A stretch of 64,000 nt of DNA from Sipunculus nudus (Eukaryota > Annelida > Sipuncula > Golfingiida > Sipunculidae): the NCBI GenBank assembly GCA_026874595.1, contig CM049315.1:59394889-59458888 (forward strand), in the 5' to 3' direction. Of this stretch, positions 1 through 14,100 are shown in pieces. Made by a program: the position numbers and the translations under genes. Position 1 is the first letter of the stretch; each line of letters begins with the position of its first letter. The notes beneath the pieces are model-generated. The model saw only the letters and a program-made list of their open reading frames with translations. It was not told the origin of the DNA and did not search any database.

Positions 1-552
1 TGACTAATATTTCTCGACAAGGGATGCGGCTATTAAACGCGGGTTAAGCTAAATTCAAAGATGTACATGAGACTGGACGGCCCGCCGAGGCGCAATGGGC
101 GATAATAGGCTGAGGAAGGAGGAAGTGAACACTGAGAACGTATATATTTTATGATACTGCATATTTGTATATTAATTTTATTCATTGTTAATTTTATTAA
201 ATGTAATATTGATATTTTAATCATTCTCATATGTATTATAAAACTTTTCTGAGTCAGTTTTAAACCACGGCCATTTTCACGCAATGAGTGATAAAAGATC
301 GATATTCACTCGCCAAATTATGCACTCTAACCAGACTAACGGTTGTACCTATATTTGAGTATGGCTGCAATACCGGTAAAACATTATTTTAAGATATTTC
401 TTGTGCATATCATTTCTTTTAAAATAAACTGTAAAACAAAAGATAATCAAAGACCGTACGTTCTTCGGCAATTAAACCTGCGTTCACGTTCAGATACTTC
501 TTCGTTCATCACATTGTCAATAGATGGCGCTCAAAGGTCATATCCTCACCAG
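1..552. other. upstream region, nothing recognised
   Basis: AT-rich with scattered CpG. The short string TGCGGC(C/T)ATTA occurs here and twice near 1350-1440. No exon ending in the phase needed by exon 1 could be supported. Confidence 0.4.
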
Positions 553-1055
553 CTAGTTCCGTAATCCTTAAATATGGCACGTAATGCTAGCAGACGGTTC
601 GGGCACCAGTGTGCATATATTATGATCAGCAGGACCCTGGGAGTACGCGTACAGGCTGTCTGAACATCGACGCGGGATTTGTTTATTCAAAGTTTTTGTC
701 AAGGTTGACCGACGTTGTACAGAGTGTAAATAAAAGTCATCACAAAGAGTACCGTTGGCTTTGATGTCCCATTGAAGTTTAATTAGCCAGGGTAAAGGCG
801 CAAGGTACCCCAAGGCCCGCTAGTTCCATAATCATTTTATGTGGTATGTTTTGCCGGTTGACGGTTCGGACACCATTTTGCATATATTATGATCAGCACA
901 ACCCGAGGTCTTCTGGCAATATGATCACCGACGCGGGTGTCGTTTATTTAAATGTTTTGTTGTTAAATGACCAATGATGTATAATGTCTAAATAATATTT
1001 AAATAACCGTCGTGCCATACAATGCTTTGATGTCTCATTGAACTTTAATTAGCCA
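553..1055. repeat. two-copy diverged direct repeat, offset about 267 bp
   Basis: Units at about 553-790 and 820-1055 share CTAGTTCC, TGCATATATTATGATCAGCA, a GACGCGGG block and TTTAATTAGCCA in the same order. The second copy is clearly diverged. Confidence 0.75.
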
Positions 1056-2077
1056 AGTTGAAGATTCTCTGACATTCAATGATGTGTCAAATTAATTTCA
1101 TGGCCCTACTAGGATTCGTCTTAGATGAGTCATCTATTCTAATCGGGTAGATCAGGCTGTTAAACCAATGAATTAAATTAATTAATTTGCAAAGCAAAGC
1201 AAAATACACAGTTGCAACTGTTTCCCAAAACTGTTATGCCTGACCACATATCAGCATACCGCAGCGTTCCTAGCTGCAGCCTAGCGTTTAAGAAAAGCAC
1301 GTTTTCGTTGTGTTCCCCTACACCACTCGGCAATGGAACGGTGTGAGAATGTGGTGCGGCCATTAAGTAAGGTTTAGGGAATTTTTACTCTAGTGAAGGA
1401 GCCTTCCAGATATTTTACGAACATGGGGTGCGGCCATTAGACGACGTGCGGCGGCAAAACGCGGATCTACGGTAGGTCGAAAATTACCTCTGTTTGTTGT
1501 TTTTTGTTGTTGCATTTGGTAATAGATGTTTGGGCCTCTACCGTTGAGTCTAATAGTCCCATTACAACACACAAACCTGCCTTATATACATAATTATGCT
1601 CCTGGCCTCCTACCATGCATTACGTTATTACTTCAAAAGTCACCGACAAACTTTATTTATTTTACAAAAGGGTTTATGTAAAACTTAGTTAAAACAAAAG
1701 CACTGAGAATCCATGACCAAGATATGATGTTTGATTCTATTTATAGTAAAAAGGTAAATACTGATTAGCCTGGATGTGTTGACAGTTTCTCACTGTCCAA
1801 TGATTTCTGAACTGGATGTTGCAAATGGCCATCCCAAAACATATTATGATATCACAATGACACGGAAGTTAAAGATACTATTATCGCAGCTGTAAGTTAT
1901 CATGATAATCCTAGATATCTGTTATCTTGAAAGCCCTACTGATAATCATAGATATGTCAAAATAAGTATTATGGATATGGTATATGTTTTCAGTATGTAT
2001 AAATATAAAGTTATAATTAACAGACTTGACTCATTATACCTGCTTTATTACATAACTTTATCACCATGTTTTTACAG
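1056..2077. other. upstream flank of visible exon 1, nothing recognised
   Basis: No coding, RNA or transposon signature stands out. Two copies of a TGCGGCCATTA string lie near 1355 and 1428. Confidence 0.35.
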
Positions 2078-2331
2078 ATGCTGTTATCCAGGAAGTCAGC
2101 CTTGTACACAGCCTGAGTGACTGGACAGACCTGCTGCAGTCACTTAGTCTCAAGCATTGCCAGGACTTCTCAACGCTCTGCACTGTCTGTGGCAACTGCA
2201 CCAGTAGAGGGCCGTCATGTGACTACAATGGGATTACCCCGGCATACAACTGGGGCCGCTGCATGTGTCAGACCTCTGTGCCAGCGCCACCTGTAGCAGG
2301 AATGTGTCTGCACTGTACCAATATTATACAG
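2078..2331 (+). CDS. visible exon 1: cysteine-rich segment
   Basis: Acceptor TTTTTACAG, donor CAG|GTGATT. It encodes about 84 residues with nine cysteines, including CTVCGNC, GRCMC and a terminal GMCLHC. This looks like a small metal-binding or disulfide module, but I match it to no named family. It begins with two bases of a split codon, so an unseen upstream coding exon is required. Confidence 0.75.
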
Positions 2332-4533
2332 GTGATTTATCCTGTCTATAGCAGATAAACTATCTTTTGTATGCTTTAACATTATTCAATTTTTAAAAAA
2401 TATCAATTTCCAAACATAGTAAAAGACATACTAGTGAATTCACATTTTGTTTGTTTCTCTCTCTCTTTCTCTCTCTCACAAACACTTCACTATCATTAAA
2501 AATACAGGTTTAATAAGATATATTGTTGTTCATGTAACATGCTTTTAATCATAAATTTTTTTTAATAAGTATTTTTAAAATTTTATAGTGATCACTCTTT
2601 GTCCGTCGTCTGTCCGGCTGTCTGGCCATCTGTCTGTCTGTCTGTTACCTTGGAAACCTGAAAGTAGGTCTCTTGTCATCCATATTCATGACACACACGC
2701 TGTAGCTGTGGAGACAGAAGCATAGGGGGTTTGCCAGATTGTGTATGTCATCAGCTACTCAGGGGGGCCCTTCTTGGTCATTTGTCACAGTGGATAACCT
2801 GGCACACAGAGGGAACTACTTCTCTTGCTGCTTGGGACACTGACAAGTGACCTATATACTGTTAGCTCTGGGTGCTTCTGCTTGCAGCTGAGCAGGGACA
2901 GAGCCACTGGCCAATGTGTGTATGTATAACTGCACAAGGAGTCAAACTGCACAAGGTTCAGTTTCAACTTGCCTGTGCTTTGGAGCATTTTAAAACGGAG
3001 GGAGTGTATTCTGTATGTGTGTGTGTGGGGGGGGGCCTCATAAATTAATTTATATATATATAATAATAATATATATAATTTTTTTATATATATAATAATC
3101 ACGTTGCAAAAGAAAAAAAATGTCCAAATATTAAATATGAATTTACAGGATCATGTGTGCCAAATTAATGATATTTATACTGTAATATAATACATCTCCT
3201 TCAAATTTTGATAAAACTTAAGATCCGTAATCAGGTTTACTCAGTCAACCTACAGGCATGCAAGGTGTGAACAAATGACACAAATATAGGCCTATTAACC
3301 GTGAAGTTTAAGCTGTAATTATAAGATATGTGTTACCTTGAACAATTAATATGCAGAAAACCATGCTTGCAACACTGACTATGATTTGTGGCAGTGACAG
3401 ACGGCTGGCAAGATGGAAGGATGATTGACAAAGCCCTATCACTTTAATTCAGTATGACTGAAAGTCAGCTCAGCTAAAATAAAGCAAACTCTTTGAATTG
3501 TCAGTTTTAGTATATGTTATAATATTGTCATTTCATATTATATATCATATCACATAAAATCTTGGATACATGTATCCTATAAAATTTATGAAATGCAAGT
3601 GTCACAGCATTTGCTGCTGCAAAATTTCTGACAGATTAGGCGTTATGTAGCTGACAAGGCATAAACTAGAATTACAAGCACTTTTATTTCAACAGTTATT
3701 TACAATTTTTTAATTACTGTCTGTCGTTGACAATATTGATATTGCCTTACCTTCTTTAGCATCTCTTTGTCACTGACATTATGAAATAAAAATATTTTCT
3801 TATTATTCCTTTATTTGATCTTTAACTGTACAAAATATAAAGTAGAATAAAGTAAGATATATTGTGACATTGCTTGTTATAATGTCATAATATGTTTAAT
3901 TCTGGCGATATCAATGACCTCATTCTAAACCTTGCTAATTCAGGGCACAGAGACTAAATATTGTACACAAGTTTTGGGTAATATTAACTTCAAAATTCAC
4001 TGGCATGAAATATATTGAGTGAAATATATTGTACCTCAGAATAAAGGAGGATCACAGTTTCATAGTGACACACAGTTCAAACGTTTCATTCTTAGACACA
4101 ACAAAATTAAACTTAAAATATAACAGTAACAAAAAGATTACCATAAGGATCCTGGGAAATGCCACTTTTTACTGAAAAATACTGGCATTTGCTGGTAAAT
4201 ACTGGCAAATTAAATTTTATCACACTAGGTCATATAAAAAGCTCTTTGTCTTTATTATAAACAAACTTCCATCACTAGATTCTTCTGATTAAGATGTATA
4301 ATAGCACTATTGAAGTTAATATAAGGTTTAAAAAATATCTTAGGCTTATTGGCCGGGAAAGATTTGTGTCTTTCCTAGGGCTGAGTATCGGTCAGCCTAT
4401 TCAGATACGTATGGATGATATGATTCATTTTTTTTAATCATTTCTCATTAAAAGCTTTGTGGACAGAGTCTTCTGAAAACAAATAAAAAATCAGTTAGTG
4501 TATCGTCATTCACACGTGCTGTCTTGTCATGGA

Positions 4534-4611
<78 letters not shown>

Positions 4612-5147
4612 TATATATATATCTCATCTAGTATCTAGTATATATCTACCTCATCATACTACAATAATTGATCTTATTTAACTCTTATAAGGTTAATATA
4701 ACAAAAATAACACAGCTTTAGATTTATAAATAACTCAGATTATAGTTTGGGCTGGGGTTGTATGTCTTATATCTATGTTTGTGAGTAGTTTCTGTGTTTC
4801 ATCGTGCAACTATACATCAGGCATATAGTCAAGTCAGTTTATAATTTTGGTTTATTGGTATATCAAAAGATATGTGTTTCTAAGCAGACAGTTATCGTTA
4901 ACTTGTTGTAAAGAGGCTGTCCTTAACAAAGTGTAATTAGGCCTTAGATATTTAAAATAGTTTCTCAGACAAAAAAAAAGTGTTGGGGAGGAGGAGGGAA
5001 AATAAAAATAAATATAATTCCCTATCAGAATGACCTTATCAGAATGCGCTGATCAGCATCATTTTTTACCTGAAAAAAGTAAATTATTTAAAAAAAAGTT
5101 TTAATATTCTTGGCTGTTCAGCGTTGATATATTTACTGATAACAAGG

Positions 5148-5194
<47 letters not shown>

Positions 5195-8100
5195 GTTATC
5201 ATGAACGCTGATCAGCAATTATTGGTTGACTGGAATGTAGAATTTCTGTACAGAATATAAGTAATCTACAATATATTTGATGTATAATTTATTTTAAAGA
5301 AATGGATTATCTCTACTGACCAGCACTTTTATGAATTTTGACAACAATTTTGGCTTTATATATTGTTATGATGTGCCTTTACCTGTTTAGCAAAACAATT
5401 CTATTATTGTCATATTCCCCCTGGTCTTATGAATTTTTTCATCACAATTTTATGATGAAACAATGGACCCATGGATCACATCGCTCAGCTGAATTTTGAA
5501 AAATATTATTAACTACGAAATATTTTTATTTCTTTTGGTTTTTCATGAATATTATCATTTGAAAAGCTATGAGAAAATGGCCCTGCTAAAATGAAACTCT
5601 GTAAATTATAGAAAAATTGACATGAGCTAAACCATTTAGTGATGCAACAAGGGGGGAAATGGGCCTACGGTAAGATTTATATAAAAGTAACATTTCATAA
5701 ACAAATAATGTGTGAAGGTAATTAAGTTTACAAAAGTTAAACGTATGGCTATATGAGTTAAAAATTAATCCCACAAAGTTTGACCAATATTACTAATTTT
5801 AATACCAGTGTTATTCACACCTAGGCCCCGCCAACTTTAAGAGATATGAATGAAATGCTACAAGTATTTATATCTTCTTAAATCTTGTCATTTAGCACTT
5901 ACATTAGATCCTAATATTTTATCACATTTGAATATTAGGATTAAATTCCTGAACATTTTTTTTTCCTTTAAAAAATCCAAAATTGTCCAAGTCTCAACAA
6001 AAAGAATTTATTTAACATTAAAATTATAAGATTCATCTTGTTTATTAGTCCTTTTTATTGAAGGGGTGCGTGGGGAAGGGGTCTCTGTTCTTACTGCTCG
6101 TTGCTGAAAAAAATGTTGAACTATAAGATTCATCTAGTTCATAGTACAGGTCTGGCAACAGAATGGGGGGGGGGGGGGGGGGGGGAGGGGAGAAAAAGGC
6201 TCCCTGAGGTATTACCTGCAGACAGCCTGATCAAGCTCAACTCAGTGGAGAGAGGGCTTGCCTTAGTGATGGGATTATGTAACAACTGTCCTTAGCTTTA
6301 ACATTTTTTATGTCAAGTGATCTAATATCTTTCCTGATTTTTTACAAAATGCACAATGTTTGATCCCATAACTTTTTAAATTATATAATACAGAACTAAT
6401 TTCTGCCATGTACATAGGAACTATATAGAGGAATATTAATGGTAAATATCAGGGAAAACAGATGAGTGGTTTTGATATTAGTCAGTCCTGAAGTGTGAAA
6501 ATAGGTTTTAAAAAAAATTGATGTTTTTCCTTCATTTCTTAGAGGAACAAAGTTTCTTAGAGGAATGTCGTTGTCCATTGTCATCTGACAGTACGTACAT
6601 GTCCTTACATATGTCCATCTGTCAGACAAGCTCATTTTGTCAAAGTTGAACCTGACCTATCAATCCGACATTCGGCATACTGTTAGATGTCCCAAAAATC
6701 TCCTAATGTACCAAAAAGTGGGTCAATTCTTGGTTCCTTCAAGATATTAAGGACTAGGGATCCATGAGTCTCGATGCTCAGCTGCATTTGTCTATAAGGA
6801 TATATGTTTATGAGGTTTTCCCAAATATTGGTCCTGTGATCAGTTTGAAGCCAAGCTGTCTACCCAAACTGGTGTTATCATCCATAAACTAATTTATGAA
6901 TGGATGGGCCCTGTGAGGTTAACCTTTGACCTAGTGACCCAAAAATCAAAAGGAAACTTCCCCCATTGGCAGGTACACCACGTGTCAATGATGGAAGGAT
7001 TGAGATGAAAAGTTTGGCTTAAAATGCATCCACAATCTTTCTAAAGTAGTGGGTCCTGTGACCTTGACCTTTGATCTCATGACCACAGAATCAAAAGTTC
7101 TTACTTTAGTGGGGGGCCATATATAAGTCAAGTTTGAAACCAATATTTCAAACCAAACTGGTGTTATAATCTGGAAACTAATATGTGGATAGATGGCCCC
7201 CTTGACCTTTTACCCAGTGACCCCAAAATCCATATGTTACTTTCACTATTGGCAGGTGAGCAACATCTTGAAGATAGAAGGTTTGGGACAGAAAGTTTGG
7301 CTAAAAATACATCAACAATCTTTTTAAAGAAGTGGGTCCTGTGACCTTGACCTTTGGCCTTATGACCCCAAAATCAAAAGGGTTCTAACATTATTGGTAG
7401 GTCATATATAAGTCAAAATTGAAACCAATATGTCCATCCAAACTGGAGTTATCATCCAAAAACAAATATGTGGACAGATGTGACGATGACTTTGACCTTG
7501 TGACCCCCTAATCAATCTGGTTCTTACCTATTGGCAGCTCAGCTGTATGTGCAAGATGGAAGGTTTTGGATGAAAACTTTGGCTTAAAATGCATCCACAA
7601 TCTTTATAAATAAGTGGGTACTGTGACCTTGACCTTTGACCTCATGACCCAAAAATTGAACAGAATCTTCCCCTATTGGCAGTTTAGCAATATCTTTAAG
7701 ATGGAAGGTTTGCGATGAAAAGTTTTGCTTCAAATGCATATGCATTCTTTTTAAAGAATGAGTCCTGCGACCTTGCCCTTTGACCGTTGGACCCCAAAAT
7801 TGACATGGTTCTTACTTTAGTGGTGAGTCATATATAAGTTAAATTTGAAACTAAAAGGTCAATCTAAATTGGAGTTATCATCTGGAAACTAATTTGTGAA
7901 CAGATGGCCCCTGTGACCTTGACCTTTGACCATGTGACCCCAAATACATTTATGCTCTCCCCATACAGGCAAGTCAGCTAAATGCGCAAAATGGAAAGTT
8001 TGGGATGAAAAGCTTGGCTTAAAATGCAGCCATAATCTTTTTAAATAAATGAGTCCTGTGACCTTGACCTTTGACCTCCTGACCCAAAATCATATAGGTT

Positions 8101-11100
8101 CTTACTTTAGTGGTGGGCCATACATAAGTCAAGTTGTGTCAATACAACCTGGAGTTATCATCTGGAAACATTTGTGTGGATGGACGGATAGACAGACAGA
8201 CAGACAAACAGACAGACAAACAGGGTGATTACTATATGGCATCCACTTGTGGACAATACACACACCAGGTTTTAGGACATTAGATGTAATTACAGTTGAG
8301 AAACTGACATGATTGTTGTCATTTTATAGTAAAAAAATAGAAAAATATTTGTTAAAATAACAAAAAATACAGGTGGCGCCACCACTTTTCAGGAACTGAC
8401 AAAACTAGTCATGGTCAATATTCAAAGCAAGTTTCATGACAATCCATGCATTTATTATCAAGATATTGGAGGTTTTGTATTATATTTTTTATTATTCTGG
8501 GGGGTACTTTCTAGCCCCATAGCTCAGCGGATATTGGTCAGTGTGACCTAATTTCAGGTTTCCAAGGAGATTTCTTATTGAACTCCTTGGATGTTCACTT
8601 AGAAGTTTCTAGAACCAGCAGTTACTATTTGTGCCCTGCTAACGGACGGCCGGACGGACGATGGACAAAGCGCCATTCCTATACCTTACCGTATTTACTC
8701 GTGTATAGGACGACCCCGTGTATAAGACGACCCCCCAATTTTAAGCCTCAAATTTGGGTACAAATTATTTTTTAACACCATGGATCTGTCAGCTACTGAA
8801 TCACTATGTGTCATGATCATGTAAACAGATGATTAAACTGGGCTATTATAACATTTCCTTCTTCAAATGTTCAGTGGTATATTTCTTTTTATTAGTAAAA
8901 AAGTGAAAATAGGAAAGTTAAAAGGAAATGTATGATGGAACAGACCAAAACAGGATTTTATTAAATATATAAAAGAATGTGTATATACAATTCAAAATGA
9001 TGTCATAAGAAACACCAGATAAAAATAAATTAGGCACTGAATTAAGCACTGATGCATTTCTGTGGTTGCCTAAACTGACAAAACAAAATGATAAAAAATT
9101 CAAAAGCTGTGATGCTATGAAAGTATTTGTAATACTACTTATAAACAATTAAATATTGTCAAAGTACTATAAATATTGCAAGCTGTTAACTAAATATGAA
9201 AAACAATAAATTATAACTTGCATGAAGGAATGTTTTTTTTGTTTTCATGCAGTCAAACTTAACATACAAAAAATATGTGTTGATACAAAATTTCAAATTG
9301 ATGTAGGTAAGAGATTGCATATAGACGACATTAAGCACTGAATTAAGCACTATGGTTTGCAGGCTTTGGGGCTGCAGGAATCGACAATTCAACTTGAAAT
9401 CATAAATGATGACTTCAACACCTGTGATGATATTAACGTACTTACAAAGCGATTAACTGAAATAATCATCATCAAAGCACTTAACTACCGGAAAATGGCT
9501 ATAAACACATCACACTTGAAAACAAAATTACATGCAAATGTTCTTTCATCATAAATGGCTAACACACTGTTAAATTTCAGCCAAACTTCTGACAAACACT
9601 GAGTTCAGAAGCCTCCAAAGTCTGACTGATCATTAGCTGCATTAAATGCGGCGGTATCCAGGACCCTGAAAACCGCCACATAAAAGCTTCAGAGTAAACT
9701 GGAGAACTTCAAACCCTTGTCGGAAAAAAATTGTGTAAAATCAATAGTGCGTTTATGACAAGGAAACTTTAAGTAATCTAAGGGAGATATAGTACTTTAT
9801 TCGAATGACCAAGAAATTCAGCTAAATATTATGTTTTAGTATGTAAACAAGACTCACTTTTGAAACTTTGCAACCCTTGCACTTGAAACTGTCTCAGAAT
9901 CTGAAATACCGACGCAGCACTGGTTGATATACTTACCAGTATCTTGTTTATCATTTTCGGTGAGCTTCAGGTGACTGAAAAACTTGTACCCGATAATAGG
10001 ACGACCCCCCCACTAAGCCCTCCAAAATTTGGGAACCAATTTGTCGTCCTATACACGAGTAAATACGGTAGTTGACTTACAGTCAGCTAAGCTAAAAAAC
10101 CTCAATTTTCAATTAAAAAACCCATTCTCACACTTCAAGACTGCCTTTTATAATATTGAATATAAATACATCTCTATATGGTTTACATGTACATACCAGA
10201 AATTTGGTCAGTATTGTGTAATTTCTTGAAGTTATGGGCCGCAACATAATTATTATTACACTTTTTATTTTAATCAGGAAAGATACTTACTTACTTCGCA
10301 TAAGAAATGTTGAAGCTAGAGACTTTTCAGGGATGTAACTTAATCTAATCTAGATGCAATTTTATACCAAAATTATATGTGAATTTGGTAAATTTAATGA
10401 GTCATTAGCATGAATATAAAATTAGTACCTTAAATTTTGCCCAACTATGGCCATGGCACTTCTTTCTTGTTAGCACTGTTGATAGAATTTTCATATCATG
10501 CACACATAAGGAGATCATTTATTTCAATAATATGATTTTAAAAAGTCTAATATTCTTAATTAATATTATATTTTGCACAATAATTATAGTTAATTATTAA
10601 TAAATAGTCAAACTCTTATATTTTTGTGCTAGTGCTACTCTTGGGTAGGGATTATCTGTAATTGTTGAATAACAGTTAACTCATTTGTAAAAAGCAAATT
10701 TAACATGACTGATAATGGACATTTTTTCTTCTACTGCCATGTAGATAAAGTTGTAAAGCCAAGTCAAAACCAGTGTGACAAAAGCACACCATTTCCAAAT
10801 GTTAAAAATATAAATGGCATCTTTCATATCTCCATAGAATTTATAAAAGTCTTATATAACATGAGTTAAAAATCATCAGTTTCATAATACTGCTTATATT
10901 ACCACACAAATGAGCATTTGCCTACCTCCTCTTCCTAATATATTATGATCATATATAACAGCCAAGTGCCATGCCCATGGGTCCCTTGTTATATGAATCA
11001 ATTAACATCACAAACTTTTTCACACAATATAATAACAGCTCAACCTTCTCTAATCTATGGATAGCTTGGATGACACTTTTCAGCCTCTGTTTGAAACAGT

Positions 11101-14100
11101 GGGAGTTTTGGGGGTTAAATCACTAAACCTGCCATTTAATTCTGGCCTAGCTTAAAGTATTAAAGTATTATGGGAATCATGTGTTAAAGTAATATCTTTT
11201 GTTACTGCAAAGGATGTTAATCAGGTATATCTAGAGAGATTTTGCTATTAAAGAAATGAATATAGGGGGACTATATTGTCCATTTGCAGTCACACTTTAT
11301 TACCTGCTGACCACTGGCCAAGCAGCAGTGACAGGGCACAGTGCTGACAGGTCAAAGTGCTTAGTGCGTAGGTTACAGCCAGATTAAAGGGTCCCCATGC
11401 TGGGTCTCAATAGCTGGCAGGGCTGGAGGCTGCCTAATCACCAACCCACCCTCTCTAGTCAGAGAGGGTAGGTTCAGCAGGGTAAATCTACAGCATGTGT
11501 GTAGCGGCATGGTCCGAGCTATAGGGCTCAGAAGTACCCCCCAGAATAATTGAAAATTTGATACCCAAGTAGGGCACAAATCATAACCACGGGGCCCAGA
11601 ATCTTCTAACTTGACATCCTGAGAGTTCCTCAAAAGTTCTCCCCAGAAACCTGAAACTGGGTCACAGTGACCTAAATTCTCAGAATTTTTTGGGTATGTT
11701 TTAGCCCCCCAGAAATAATGCAAAATACACCCAAAGTGCCAGATTCCTCAGATTGTGCTTATTGGTCTTGATGAACTTAAGCTAATATGCATGAACACTG
11801 ATGCCACCTATCTTATCAAGGACATATTATCAACATGTCAGTCGGCTGAGCGTCATGACCCATGGGTCACTTGTTATACCTCGGTATATAACTTCCATTG
11901 TAACTTAGTAACCTAGTTTTCTTTGTAATATAACAGTATTTATTATTTCTTGTAGGGAGTTTTAGCCTATATTCACCCACATGTCAATCACTCAAGAAAA
12001 ACTGAAGATATTCAGCTTGTGGTGCCGTGGTCTATAACTGTCTCAGCATCAGCAGCCAAAGACTCAGAAGACAGCTTCATCAGTCTTACAAGGTGAGACT
12101 GTGATGAATGTATATGTAACATCATGCACGTTATTGCTTATGTAAATTAATATCCCTGAGGGCTGTATTCAGGGTTTATGGGATCCATAAAAAAATTTAA
12201 ATTGTGAAAATACAATTTTATATGTAGTAGAATCCCTTCTTACGACCACCACACAATGGAGATCTACTAATAATTACAACTACTCTTCATAGTCCCGAAT
12301 ATATGATCCTACTAACTTATAATTTTGGTCGGTCCCCTTAGTTTTCATAATAGAAGGGTTCCACTGTTCCTCAAGCTCTTGAACATTTTGTCTAAAATTA
12401 TAAAAGTGAGCTTTTTAGCTCAGCTGACTGTAAGTCATCTGAGCTATATCGATCACACTTTGTCCGTCGTCTGTCCGGCCATCCGGCCGTTCAGCTGTCT
12501 GTCTGTTAACAAGGCACAAATTGTAACGGCTGGACCTGGAATCTTCTTACTTTACATCCAGAGAGGTCCATGAAAAATCTCCTTGGAAACCTGGAATTAG
12601 GTCTCTGTTACCCATATCCTTCGAGCTATGGGGCCCCAAAATACCTCCCAGAATAGTAAAAAAATTCATACAAAAACTTCAATATCTCATTAACTACATC
12701 ACTGATGGTCATGATTTTTGGCATACATATTGATAATGAGATGTTCCATCAGTTCCTGCAGACTGGTGGCGCCACCTGTATTTTACGATTTTTTACAAAT
12801 TTTTATGTTCCCGCCACAAAGTGGTTGGGGCATATAGTTTTACCCATGTCCATCATTCTGTCCTTCCGTCCTTCCGTGATTCCGAAATCAAACAGTTGTA
12901 CGGACTTTTCTTCGCAGTGCCTGCAAATATTGGCCCTGATTTTGGTGTGTGGGCAGATATAGACCAGTTACAGATCGAGTTCGCGTTTCGTCCCGGTTGA
13001 CCTGTTTGTGACTGTTTTACGGCTCCTAAACTTAAAAAATTTCATGAAAAATAGAAATTTTCATGACAAATACACATGTACGGACTTTTTTTCGCATGCC
13101 TGCAGATATTGGCCTGATTTTTTGTGTGTGGGCAGATAATGACCAGTTACAGATTGAGTACGGGTTTCGTCCCAGTTGACCTACTTTTGAACGTTTTACG
13201 CCTCCTTAACTTAGAAAATTTCATGAAAAATAGAAATATTCATGACAGATACACATGTACGTTTTTTTTTCACAATGCCTGCAGATATTGGCCTGATTTT
13301 TGGTGTGTGGGCAGATATAGACCAGTTACAGAGCGAGTTCACGTTTCGTCCCGGTTGACCCACTTTTGACAGTTTTACGGCTCCTGAACATAGAAAATTT
13401 CATGTTAAATATAAATTTTCATGACAAATACACTTGTATAGACTTTTCTTCGCCATACCTGCAGATATTGGCCTGATTTTTGGTCAGTGGGCAGATAATG
13501 ACCAGTTACAGATCGAGCTCACCTTTTGTCCCGGTTGACCTACTTTTGACCGTTTTACGGCTCCTGAACATAGAAATTTTCATAAAAAAATGCACATGTA
13601 TGGACTTTTATTCATAGTGCCTGCAGATATTGGCCTGATTTTTTATGTGTAGGCAGATAATGACCAGTTACAGATCGAGTTCTTGTTTTGTCCCAGTTGA
13701 CCTACTTTTGACCATTTGACTGCTCCTGAACATAGAAAGTTTCATGAAAAATTGAAATTTTCATAACAAATGCATATGTACTGACTTTTTTTCCTCAATG
13801 CCTGCAGATACCACCCTGATTTTTTGTGTGGGCAGATAATGACAGTTACAGATCGAGTTCGCGTTTCGTCCTGGTTGACCTACTTTTGCTTGTTTTACGG
13901 CTCCTAAACATAGAAAATTTCATGAAAGACAGTAATTTTTATGGAAAATTCACATGTATTGACTTTTTTCACAATGCCTGCATATACTGCATGATTTTTG
14001 GTGTGTTGCTTGATAATGACCCATTACAGATCGAGTTTGCATTTTGCCCTTGTTGACCTACTTTTGACCATACGACACCTCTTGAACTTGAAAAAAATTT

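Larger units (their letters stand above)
2332..5567. other. intron, AT-rich, mostly unrecognised
   Basis: It contains a fragment of repeat family Y (about 2586-2690, GTCCGTCGTCTGTCCGG), a short purine/pyrimidine-rich AT tract near 3050-3100 and two (AT)n tracts. Nothing else is identified. Confidence 0.4.

Noticed and set aside
9357-9554. 65-residue ORF inside the TIR transposon
   Set aside because: Too short for a transposase and shows no DDE/D motif context.
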